From: Microbacterium dextranolyticum
GTDB taxonomy: Bacteria; Actinomycetota; Actinomycetes; Actinomycetales; Microbacteriaceae
Assembly (NCBI RefSeq): GCF_016907295.1
Contig: NZ_JAFBBR010000001.1
Span: 868,001 to 932,000 of the forward strand
DNA length: 64,000 nucleotides
Direction: 5' to 3'
Of the stretch, positions 45,483 through 53,114 are shown in pieces. The position numbers were made by a program, and so were the translations under genes. Numbering within the stretch: position 1 is the stretch's first letter; each line of letters begins with the position of its first letter. Below the pieces are notes generated by a model, which worked only from the letters and a program-made list of their open reading frames with translations, made no database searches and was not told the DNA's origin.

Positions 45483-45517
45483 ACGCCCCGCACCGCGATC
45501 AGCGGTACGAGGCGTTC
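45481..45517. terminator. Terminator between TetR and acs
   Basis: GAACGCC (45481-45487) pairs with GGCGTTC (45511-45517), with an inner ACCGC/GCGGT stem. Confidence 0.55.
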
Positions 45518-45527
45518 GGGACCGCCG

Positions 45528-47492
45528 CTACTTCACCTGCGCCGAGATCACGCTCATCACGGCCGTGTCGGCGAGGGTCGTGGTGTCGCCGACCTCGCGG
45601 CCTTCGGCGACATCGCGCAGGAGACGGCGCATGATCTTGCCCGACCGGGTCTTGGGGAGTTCCCCGACGATGTAGACGTCGCGCGGGCGCGCGATCGGCC
45701 CGATCTGCTCGCCCACCCACTGGCGCAGCGTGCCGGCCAGACCCTCCGGCGAGTGCGCGTCGAGATAGCTCTGCTTGATGATCACGAACGCGACAACCGC
45801 CTGGCCGGTGGTCTCATCGGATGCCCCGACGACGGCCGCCTCGGCGACGGCTTCGTTCCCGACGAGAGCCGATTCGATCTCGGTCGTCGACAGGCGGTGA
45901 CCGGAGACGTTCATGACGTCGTCGACGCGGCCGAGGAACCAGACGTCCCCGTCGTCGTCGAGGCGGGCGCCGTCACCGGCGAAGTAGTAGCCCTTGTCCT
46001 GGAACTTCTCCCAGTAGGTCTCGACGAACCGCTCCGGGTCACCCCAGAGGCCGCGCAGCATCGACGGCCACGGCTTCGTGAGGACGAGCAGGCCTCCGTT
46101 GCCGTTTCCGACATGCTCGCCCGACTCGTCGACGACATCGACGCCGATGCCGGGAAGCGGCACCTGCGCGCTGCCGGGCTTGGTCTCGGTGACGCCCGGC
46201 AGGGCCGAGATCATCATCGCGCCGGTCTCGGTCTGCCACCAGGTGTCGATGATGGGGGCGGTGCCGGCGCCGATGATGTTGCGGTACCACATCCACGCCT
46301 CCGGGTTGATGGGCTCGCCCACCGACCCGAGCAGACGGATCGAAGACAGATCGAAGCGCTGCGGGATCTCGCGCCCCAGCTTCATGAACGAGCGGATCGC
46401 CGTCGGAGCAGTGTAGAGGATCGTCACGCCGTACTTCTCGACCAGCTCCCACCAGCGGCCGGGGTGCGGGGTATCCGGCGTGCCTTCGTACAGCACCTGG
46501 GTGGCGCCGTTCGCGAGCGGACCGTAGGTGACGTACGTGTGCCCGGTGATCCATCCGATGTCGGCCGTGCACCAGAAGACGTCCGTCTCGGGGTGCAGGT
46601 CGTGCGCGACTCTGTTGGTGAACGTCGCCTGCGTGAGGTAGCCGCCGGAGGTGTGCAGGATGCCCTTGGGCTTGCCCGTCGTGCCTGAGGTGTACAGGAT
46701 GAACAGCGGGTTCTCGGCGGGGAAGGGCTGCGCGACGTGGTCGGCGGATGCCTGGGGCACCGTGTCGTGCCACCAGATGTCGCGACCCTCGGTCCAGCCC
46801 ACCTCGTTCTCGGTGCGGCGCACCACGAGGACGTGTTCGACGGTGCCCTGGGGCCCGTTGCCGCGGTCGGCGAGAGCCTGGTCGACGGCGGGCTTCAGAG
46901 GTGACACGCGTCCCTTGCGATAGCCGCCGTCGGAGGTGATCACGAGCTTCGCGCCGGCGTCGTCGATGCGGGTGCGCAGGCTGTCGGCCGAGAAGCCGCC
47001 GAAGATCACGGAGTGGATCGCACCGAGGCGCGCCACGGCGAGCATCGCGGCGATCGCCTCGGGGATCATCGGCAGGTAGATCGCGACCCGGTCGCCCTGT
47101 TCGACGCCGAGGTCGGTGAGGACGTTCGCGACGCGTCTGACCTCATCGGTGAGCTCGGCGTAGGTGATGCGCCTCTCGTCGCCCGGCTCGCCCTCCCACA
47201 GCAGCGCGACCCGATCGCCCGCCCCGGCCTCGACGTGGCGGTCGAGGCAGTTGTAGGCGACGTTCAGCTCGCCGTCGGCGAACCACTGGGCGAACGGCGG
47301 GTTCGACCAGTCGAGCACCTCGGTGAACGGCGTGTGCCAATGCAGCGCGCGGGCCTGCTCGGCCCAGAACGCCTCGCGATCGGCGTGGGCCTGCGCGTAC
47401 AGGTCGGCGGTGGCGACCGCGTTCGCGGCGAACTCGGGCGACGGTGCGAACCGGCGGTTCTCGGTCAGCAGGTGATCGATCTGGCTGCTCAT
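45528..47492 (-). CDS. acs: Acetyl-CoA synthetase (AMP-forming)
   Basis: A 654-residue enzyme that activates acetate to acetyl-CoA through acetyl-AMP. It has the adenylate-forming signature I-L-Y-T-S-G-T-T-G-K-P-K-G, W-W-Q-T-E-T-G, the hinge and R-V-D-D-V-M-N-V-S-G-H-R, and catalytic Lys619 in P-K-T-R-S-G-K, the site usually controlled by acetylation. AAGGAG lies 8 bases before the ATG at 47492. Its last 94 codons are also found as a divergent fragment 3 kb downstream, so this 3' end may have been exchanged or duplicated. Confidence 0.97.
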   Translation of the reverse strand: MSSQIDHLLTENRRFAPSPEFAANAVATADLYAQAHADREAFWAEQARALHWHTPFTEVLDWSNPPFAQWFADGELNVAYNCLDRHVEAGAGDRVALLWEGEPGDERRITYAELTDEVRRVANVLTDLGVEQGDRVAIYLPMIPEAIAAMLAVARLGAIHSVIFGGFSADSLRTRIDDAGAKLVITSDGGYRKGRVSPLKPAVDQALADRGNGPQGTVEHVLVVRRTENEVGWTEGRDIWWHDTVPQASADHVAQPFPAENPLFILYTSGTTGKPKGILHTSGGYLTQATFTNRVAHDLHPETDVFWCTADIGWITGHTYVTYGPLANGATQVLYEGTPDTPHPGRWWELVEKYGVTILYTAPTAIRSFMKLGREIPQRFDLSSIRLLGSVGEPINPEAWMWYRNIIGAGTAPIIDTWWQTETGAMMISALPGVTETKPGSAQVPLPGIGVDVVDESGEHVGNGNGGLLVLTKPWPSMLRGLWGDPERFVETYWEKFQDKGYYFAGDGARLDDDGDVWFLGRVDDVMNVSGHRLSTTEIESALVGNEAVAEAAVVGASDETTGQAVVAFVIIKQSYLDAHSPEGLAGTLRQWVGEQIGPIARPRDVYIVGELPKTRSGKIMRRLLRDVAEGREVGDTTTLADTAVMSVISAQVK

Positions 47493-47858
47493 CAGGCGCG
47501 CTCCTTTGCGGCGATGGTTCCCGGGCTCGGGCCCGTGGACGAATGAGGACATCTAGCCATATGCGTCGGACGGGTCACCACCGCCGAAAGGAGGGAGCGC
47601 GCGGAGCGCGCCCACTCAGAGATATATCGCTCGGTTCGGGCCCTTTCGGCTTGGGGAGGTCGAAGCTCCCTGCGTACGCTCGTGAGCGGCCGAACTCTTG
47701 ATTCTGGCACTGCGACATCTGCTCCCCCCACGCGGGTGTCGTGTGGGCGGCATCCCGTTTCCCCCGATGGGATGCCGCCCTCTTCCTCCCCAGGCGACGA
47801 TTCGCTCCCGCTGTCCACGGTTCGTTCCCGCGGGCCGATCCCGTGATGCGGGTCGACC
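47493..47858. other. Intergenic region between acs and the tad operon
   Basis: No convincing gene. It holds the acs ribosome site, possible minus-strand -10 sequences around 47570 (TATGGC/TAGATG), and a perfect 11-base inverted repeat GGCGGCATCCC (47746-47756) with its complement at 47769-47779, which looks like a terminator but has no gene feeding into it on the plus strand. A small RNA ending there is possible but unproven. Confidence 0.5.
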
Positions 47859-47864
47859 TACCGT
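47859..47864 (+). promoter_or_regulatory. -10 box TACCGT for the tad operon
   Basis: TACCGT ends 6 bases before the ATG at 47871, consistent with a leaderless mRNA. Confidence 0.5.
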
Positions 47865-47870
47865 CGGGGC

Positions 47871-48956
47871 ATGTCCGAACCGTTCATCGCCCGCAGGCGG
47901 GTCCCCGAGGCCGTGCGGAGGGCGGGCGCGCTCAGCCCGCGCGACACCTCGCGCGACGTGCCCGCGACGGGTGCGTCCGGCGGTGGTCGCGGGGCGGATG
48001 CCGGCATCCCCCTGCCTCGGCGCGCGCTCCCCGATCACCCGGCGATCGAGCCGCTGCGCGATCTGCTCGCCGACCCCACCGTGACCGACGTGTTCGTCAA
48101 CGGTGCCGATGGACTCTTCGTCGACCGGGGCCGGGGGATCGAGCGCGTCACCGGGTGGACGGCGGGCGCAGACGAGTTGCGCGCGCTCGCCGTCGCTCTG
48201 ATCGGGATCGGCGGTCGCCACCTCGACGACGGGACCCCCCTCGTCGACGTGCGCTGGGAACACGGCGCGCGTGTGCACGCGGTGCTGCCCCCGGTCGCAT
48301 GTTCCGGCGCGGCGATCTCCATCCGGCTGCCGTCGACCGACCTGCCCGACCTCGACGATCTGGGGCGACGAGGTATGTTCGATGCCGTCACCGCGACTCG
48401 TCTGGAGGCGTTGGTGGCGCAGCGGGCGAACCTGCTGGTCACCGGCGCGACGGGAGCGGGGAAGACGACGCTGCTCGCCGCTCTCCTCGGGCGCGTCCCG
48501 GCCACCGAGCGCATCGTCACGATCGAGGATGTCGCCGAGCTGCGCATCGCGCATCCGCATCACGTGGGTCTGGAGGCCCGCCAGTCGAACCTCGAAGGGG
48601 CGGGTGCCGTCTCGCTCGCCCGCCTCGTCCGCGAGGCACTGCGGATGCGGCCCGACCGCCTCGTGGTGGGGGAGTGTCGCGGGGAGGAGGTGCGCGAGCT
48701 GCTGACCGCGCTCAACACCGGGCACGCGGGCGGGGCGGGAACGGTCCACGCCGGAGGGATCCGCGACCTTCCTGCGCGGCTCGACGCGCTGGGTGCGCTC
48801 GCGGGCCTCGATCCGCAGGCCACGGCGCGACAGGTCGTCAGTGCCATCGGGGTCGTCGTGCACGTCGAGCGCGGCCCGGACGGTGTGCGCCGCATCGCCG
48901 GATTCGCCCGCCCGGTACTCGAGGACGGCCGACTCGCCGTGGAGGCGATCACATGA
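47871..48956 (+). CDS. Tad pilus assembly ATPase, TadA/CpaF-like
   Basis: A 361-residue secretion ATPase that powers assembly of Flp/Tad-type pili at the inner membrane. Walker A G-A-T-G-A-G-K-T is at residues 192-199; the Asp box is I-V-T-I-E-D-V-A-E-L, the His box includes H-A-G-G-A-G-T-V-H-A, and Walker B is P-D-R-L-V-V-G-E-C-R-G-E. The N-terminus is short and lacks a long leader. The stop overlaps the next gene by 4 bases (ATGA). It heads a five-gene operon. Confidence 0.92.
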   Translation: MSEPFIARRRVPEAVRRAGALSPRDTSRDVPATGASGGGRGADAGIPLPRRALPDHPAIEPLRDLLADPTVTDVFVNGADGLFVDRGRGIERVTGWTAGADELRALAVALIGIGGRHLDDGTPLVDVRWEHGARVHAVLPPVACSGAAISIRLPSTDLPDLDDLGRRGMFDAVTATRLEALVAQRANLLVTGATGAGKTTLLAALLGRVPATERIVTIEDVAELRIAHPHHVGLEARQSNLEGAGAVSLARLVREALRMRPDRLVVGECRGEEVRELLTALNTGHAGGAGTVHAGGIRDLPARLDALGALAGLDPQATARQVVSAIGVVVHVERGPDGVRRIAGFARPVLEDGRLAVEAIT

Positions 48957-49909
48957 GCGGCGCCGCGACCCGACGGCGCGGATGGGCGCGCCTGCGCGAG
49001 CGGAAGCATCCTGCGCGCGATCATGAGCGGAACGATGATGTTCCCGCCGACGCGGTCGATGTGGCATCCGTCATCCAGCGCGTCGCCGTGCTGCTCGACG
49101 CGGGTGTCGCCCCCGCCCGCACGTGGCAGCTGCTCGCGGAGGTCGGCGAGCCGTTGGCCCTGCAGATCGCCGAGGCCCCTCCGGGGACGGCCGTGGGCGA
49201 CATCCTCGCCGCCCGCGGTGACGCGTGGGGAGATGTCGCCGTCGCCTGGCGGGTGGCGGAGACCGTCGGTGCTCCGCTGGCCCCGAGCCTGCGACGGTTC
49301 GCCGAGTCGCTCCGCGACGCACAGCAGACGCGCGACGACGTCGCTGTCGCGCTCGCCGATCCGGCGGCCACCGCCCGGCTGGTCGCATGGCTGCCGCTGG
49401 TCGCGATCGTGCTCGGCGTCGCTCTCGGGTTCGATGTGATGACGAGTGTGACCCAGCCCGCGGGCATCGCCTGTGTCGTCGCTGGGTTCGCGCTCATGCT
49501 CGCCGCGCGGCGCTGGAGCAGGCGTCTGGTCGATCGGGCGCAGCCCCCGGCGACGCTCCCCGGCGTCTCGTCCGACACGGTCGCGATCGCGCTGTCGAGC
49601 GGGGCTTCGGTGGAGCGCGCACTCGCCGTCGTCGTGGCATCCGGGGGAGGCGACCCGGATGACGTCGTGCGCGACGTGCTCGCGCTCTCGCAGCGCTCCG
49701 GCGCCCCCGCGGTCGAGCTGTTGCGAGCGGCCGGTGCCGACAGTCGGCGTCGCGCGCGCACCGACGGGCGCCTCAGCGCCGCTCGGCTGAGCGCGCGGCT
49801 GCTGCTGCCGATGGGGCTGTGCACCCTGCCGGCTTTCTTGCTGCTCGGCGTGGCGCCGATGCTGCTGTCGGTTCTCGCCGGCTCCGCGCCGGCTCTGGCG
49901 AGCCGATGA
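48953..49909 (+). CDS. Tad pilus membrane platform protein (T2SS-F domain)
   Basis: A 318-residue protein with hydrophobic helices near residues 140-190 and at the C-terminus, and helical cytoplasmic parts containing T2SS-F-like segments (V-A-V-L-L-D-A-G-V-A-P-A-R-T-W and I-A-L-S-S-G-A-S-V-E-R-A-L). This is the TadB/TadC role, the platform on which TadA acts. Only one such gene is present where many systems have separate tadB and tadC; the two half-repeats suggest one protein fills both parts, but this is inference. Confidence 0.8.
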   Translation: MSGAATRRRGWARLRERKHPARDHERNDDVPADAVDVASVIQRVAVLLDAGVAPARTWQLLAEVGEPLALQIAEAPPGTAVGDILAARGDAWGDVAVAWRVAETVGAPLAPSLRRFAESLRDAQQTRDDVAVALADPAATARLVAWLPLVAIVLGVALGFDVMTSVTQPAGIACVVAGFALMLAARRWSRRLVDRAQPPATLPGVSSDTVAIALSSGASVERALAVVVASGGGDPDDVVRDVLALSQRSGAPAVELLRAAGADSRRRARTDGRLSAARLSARLLLPMGLCTLPAFLLLGVAPMLLSVLAGSAPALASR

Positions 49910-49997
49910 GCGCGCCTCGTCCGTCCGTGCGTTCGCGCCTCCGTTTTCCGATCGTGCCCGCCCCGTCCGCAATCCTGCGCAAACCGAAGGAGTCGTC

Positions 49998-50237
49998 ATG
50001 ACCATCCGCACCCCGAACGCCCCGGCCGACCGCCGCGGGTTCCCGGACCTGCCCCCGCTCACACGCCGCCGTGCTGCCGCGCTGTTCGACGACGAGGACG
50101 GCGCGGCCACCGCCGAGTACGCCGTCGCGACGATGGCGGCCGTCGCCTTCGCCGGCCTGCTCGTCATGATCATGCGATCCGATGAAGTGCGCGGCATCCT
50201 CACCGATCTCGTCCGGCGTGCGTTGACGGTGGCGTGA
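49998..50237 (+). CDS. DUF4244 pilin-like protein (Flp-type)
   Basis: A 79-residue pre-pilin. A charged N-terminus is followed by E-D-G35-A36-A-T-A-E40-Y, where cleavage after Gly35 leaves Glu at position 5, and then a single hydrophobic helix, as in Flp pilins and DUF4244. GAAGGAG lies 7 bases before the ATG. The gap of 88 bases before it is larger than others in the operon and might hold a processing site. Confidence 0.88.
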   Translation: MTIRTPNAPADRRGFPDLPPLTRRRAAALFDDEDGAATAEYAVATMAAVAFAGLLVMIMRSDEVRGILTDLVRRALTVA

Positions 50238-50572
50238 GCGTGCGTGGCGATGACCGCGGGGCGGCGGCCGCCGAGTTCGCGGTCGTCGTCCCCGCCGTCC
50301 TGCTCGTGGTCGCCCTCGCGGCCGGGACCCTCGCCGCCGCGGGCCGTCAGGTGCGACTCGAGCAGGCGGCGGCGCAGGCAGCCCGGCTCTCCGCGCGCGG
50401 CGAGGCGGATGCCCGCGTCGCCGGCATCGTCTCGACCGTCGCCGGGGGAGCGGTCGATGCCGTTTCCATGGAGGGCGATCTCATCTGCGTGACGGTGTCG
50501 GCTCCGTTGGGGCTCGCGGTGCCGCTGCCCGACCTCACGGCGCGCTCGTGTGCCCTCTCCGGGGGTGGCTGA
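50234..50572 (+). CDS. TadE-like minor pilin
   Basis: A 112-residue protein with the pseudopilin signature R-G-A-A-A-A-E-F near the N-terminus, where Glu14 would become position 5 after cleavage following Gly9, then one hydrophobic helix and a soluble beta-rich tail with two cysteines. The GTG at 50234 overlaps the pilin stop by 4 bases. It is expected to be a minor pilin or assembly factor. Confidence 0.87.
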   Translation: MSVRGDDRGAAAAEFAVVVPAVLLVVALAAGTLAAAGRQVRLEQAAAQAARLSARGEADARVAGIVSTVAGGAVDAVSMEGDLICVTVSAPLGLAVPLPDLTARSCALSGGG

Positions 50573-50904
50573 TGTCGGGCGTTGCCGCGGTGGCGGGCGT
50601 GCTGGGCGTGACGGCGGTCCTCGCCGTCGCCGGATCGACGATGAGCGTCGCTGCGATCGGCGCAGCGCGCGCCGCCGGGGCCGCGGATGCGGCGGCGCTT
50701 GCCGCGGCCGACACGGTGTCGGGAGGTGTGTCCGGTGTGCCCTGCGACCGCGCCGCCGAGGTCGCCGTCGCTGCCGGGGGCAGCCTGTCGGCATGTGACG
50801 TCGACGGACCCGTGGCGACGGTCCAGGTGAGTGTCGGCGTCGGAGTCCTCACCGCGAGCGCCCGAGCGCGCGCCGGCCCCGACCCCGCCGCGCGGGACCC
50901 GTGA
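50572..50904 (+). CDS. Rv3654c-like TadE-family protein
   Basis: A 110-residue protein with an N-terminal helix and the segment A-A-R-A-A-G-A-A-D-A-A-A-L-A-A-A-D that marks the actinobacterial Rv3654c/TIGR03816 group (helicase/secretion-neighbourhood TadE-like). A cysteine pair (Cys62 and Cys79) may form a disulphide outside the cell. ATG overlaps the tadE stop (TGATG). It lacks a clear Glu-5 site. Last gene of the operon. Confidence 0.8.
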   Translation: MSGVAAVAGVLGVTAVLAVAGSTMSVAAIGAARAAGAADAAALAAADTVSGGVSGVPCDRAAEVAVAAGGSLSACDVDGPVATVQVSVGVGVLTASARARAGPDPAARDP

Positions 50905-50974
50905 CATCGCCGGCGTCGCGAACCGGGTGACGACGTGACCGTCGACTCGAGCGCGAGGACGTGCGCTTACGACC

Positions 50975-51007
50975 CAGCGGCCCCCTCCGGAACGGAGAGG
51001 GCCGCTG
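50975..51007. terminator. Bidirectional terminator after the tad operon
   Basis: CAGCGGCCCCCTCCG (50975-50989) pairs with CGGAGAGGGCCGCTG (50993-51007) with one mismatch-like position and a 3-base loop. It also serves the convergent surface protein. Confidence 0.75.
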
Positions 51008-51023
51008 CGCGATCGTCGGGTGA

Positions 51024-52904
51024 TCAGCGTCGTGCGGTGGCGCGACGGCGGCGCGCGACCAGCACGCTGGCTGCGCCGGCGAGGGTGAGGGCGAGCGCGG
51101 CGAGCCCGATTCCTGCGGGAACGGTCGCATCCGACCCCGTGGAGGCGAGTGCGCGTCCGCTCGTCGTCGTGCTTGCCGTGGACGAGTCAGCGCTGCCGGC
51201 GTTCGCGCCGGATCCGCCGGTGTTGCCCGCTCCGGCGCCGGTGGAGCCCGTGCCCGCGCCCGAGTCGCTCGCCGGCGTCGGGGTGAAGCCGACGCTCGCG
51301 ACCGTCGTGCCGTTGAAGGTCACGACCGCCGTGTGCGCCTCGATCGAGAGGTTCTTCGGCAGTGTCACCGTCGCCGAGAACGCACCCGAGCCGTCGGTCG
51401 CGGCAGTGCCGACGACGGTCGGTGTCGAGTGGATCTCGAGGGCGAAGCCGGTGGTCGACGGGGCGAGGCCCTTCGCGGTGAGGGTGACGGTGGCGCCTGG
51501 GTGCAGATCGCCCGTGATCGTGACGGTGCCTGCGTGCTGTGCGGGGTCGTTCACGGTGACCGCGGTGGACGGCGAGACCGCCGAGACCCCGACGGAGTTC
51601 CGCGCCACGACGGTGGCGGCGTAGTCGCCGGGAGCGACGTCGAAGAACGTGTACGACGTCTCCGTGCTCGCCACCTTCGCGACGATCCCGCTGCCGAGCG
51701 AGACCGTGTAGCCCGTCAGGGCCGAACCGCCCGACTCGGGCGCGGTCCAGGTGACGGTCACCGCACCTCCGGTCGGAGCCGACCCGATCTGTGCCGCCGT
51801 CGGAGCCGCCGGTGTCGCCGGTGCGATGGTGGTCGGCAGACCGTGCGTCGTGCGGTACTGCGTCATGTAGGCGAGCTTGCCGGGCTTGCTGTCGGAGTAC
51901 GGCTTGATGAGCTTCGCCCACTCGCCCTTGTCGGCCTTCTTGCCGTCGTTCCAGGCCGTCAGCACGCTCAGGTCGCCGGCGGTGTAGCCCGACTGAGTGT
52001 CGACCACGGTGCTCTTTCCGAGCGCGACCTGGGCTTCGGAGATCTGCTTGACGAGAGCGACCGAGGCATCCTGGTCGTTCTGGTTCCAGCGCAGCACCGG
52101 AATGTCTGCGCGGGTGCGCAGCCACGAACCCCAGTAGAACTCCTGGAAGGGCACGTCGCCGTCGGCGGTGTAGCCGATGTCGCGGGCGAAGTAGAGGATG
52201 CTGCGGTAGCGGTCGTCCTGGAAGTTCTTCAGGCCCACGCTGGTCGGCAGCTGAGCCGGCGTGATCGGGTTGCCGTCGACGTCGCGCAGCCACGTCCACT
52301 TCTGCGCGGTCATCGCTGCCCAGAAGTCGCCGTCGGAAAGACCCGAGAGGTTCCCGAGCACACGCAGGCGCACGTGCACGTCGGGACCGCTGTCTTCGAA
52401 GAACGAGGTGAGGGTGTGGTGGCCGTCGGTGAGGTACAGCACGCCCTTCGGTCCGATCACCACGGTTTTCATCGGTTCGATGGTCGCGGCGGTCTCCGAC
52501 CCGACCGGCACCGTGCAGGTGAAGGTCGAGGGAGTGAGCAGCGTCGGTGTGGTGGTCTTCGACACGGCGGCGACGCCGCCCTGACCGTTGGCCTCGCACC
52601 AGTCGTCGAACTTCTTGTTGTTCGCGTCTTTCGACAGTTGCGTGTCGTAGCGCCCGAGCTTGTAATAGACCTCGTCGTAGCCGAGCGACGGCTGCGTCGG
52701 GTGCACGTCGCCGATCCGCACGTCGAGCAGCGAGTCGACCGGGGCGCACAGGGCGCGTGCGTCACCCGAGACGCAGCTCGGATCTTTCACGTCGGTGGGA
52801 GTGGACGCGGCGGATGCCGGGGCGGCGAGGGCCACGGAGGCCCCGACCGCGAGGATGCCGATGAGGGCGGACGCGAGGGCGCGCGGCGAACGAGGGAGGG
52901 GCAC
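51024..52904 (-). CDS. Cell-wall-anchored protein with ParB-like nuclease fold and FN3 domain
   Basis: A 626-residue secreted protein: signal peptide ending A-S-A-A near residue 34, a ParBc_2-type domain (about 45-330) with D-V-R-I-G-D-V-H-P-T-Q and Y-L-T-D-G-H-H-T-L, a fibronectin type III domain (about 375-460; V-T-W-T-A-P and Y-T-V-S-L), an Ig-like domain, a Gly/Ser/Thr-rich linker, and a sorting end L-A-S-T-G with helix and R-R-R-R. LAxTG suggests class E sortase. The GTG at 52904 has GGAGA 5 bases upstream. It is convergent with the tad operon and divergent from topA. Its substrate is unknown. Confidence 0.85.
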   Translation of the reverse strand: MPLPRSPRALASALIGILAVGASVALAAPASAASTPTDVKDPSCVSGDARALCAPVDSLLDVRIGDVHPTQPSLGYDEVYYKLGRYDTQLSKDANNKKFDDWCEANGQGGVAAVSKTTTPTLLTPSTFTCTVPVGSETAATIEPMKTVVIGPKGVLYLTDGHHTLTSFFEDSGPDVHVRLRVLGNLSGLSDGDFWAAMTAQKWTWLRDVDGNPITPAQLPTSVGLKNFQDDRYRSILYFARDIGYTADGDVPFQEFYWGSWLRTRADIPVLRWNQNDQDASVALVKQISEAQVALGKSTVVDTQSGYTAGDLSVLTAWNDGKKADKGEWAKLIKPYSDSKPGKLAYMTQYRTTHGLPTTIAPATPAAPTAAQIGSAPTGGAVTVTWTAPESGGSALTGYTVSLGSGIVAKVASTETSYTFFDVAPGDYAATVVARNSVGVSAVSPSTAVTVNDPAQHAGTVTITGDLHPGATVTLTAKGLAPSTTGFALEIHSTPTVVGTAATDGSGAFSATVTLPKNLSIEAHTAVVTFNGTTVASVGFTPTPASDSGAGTGSTGAGAGNTGGSGANAGSADSSTASTTTSGRALASTGSDATVPAGIGLAALALTLAGAASVLVARRRRATARR

Positions 52905-53085
52905 GGTGTCTCCAAGCACGGGTAGAGGCAGGTCGGTGTCGATTGTCGGATCGCGCGCGTTCCAGCAGGTGGCTTCCCGGTGAACGCGGAATGAACGGGC
53001 GTGAGTGCCGCCGCGACACGCGGCCGACGAGATGCCCAGAGCGAACCGACGGCACCTCACAGGCTCCTCCCCTGTGACACGTGTG

Positions 53086-53091
53086 TATGGT
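53086..53091 (+). promoter_or_regulatory. -10 box TATGGT for topA
   Basis: TATGGT predicts a short leader of about 17 bases that carries the GAAAGGA ribosome site of topA. Confidence 0.5.
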
Positions 53092-53114
53092 GTGCAACGA
53101 AGAAAGGACGCCAC

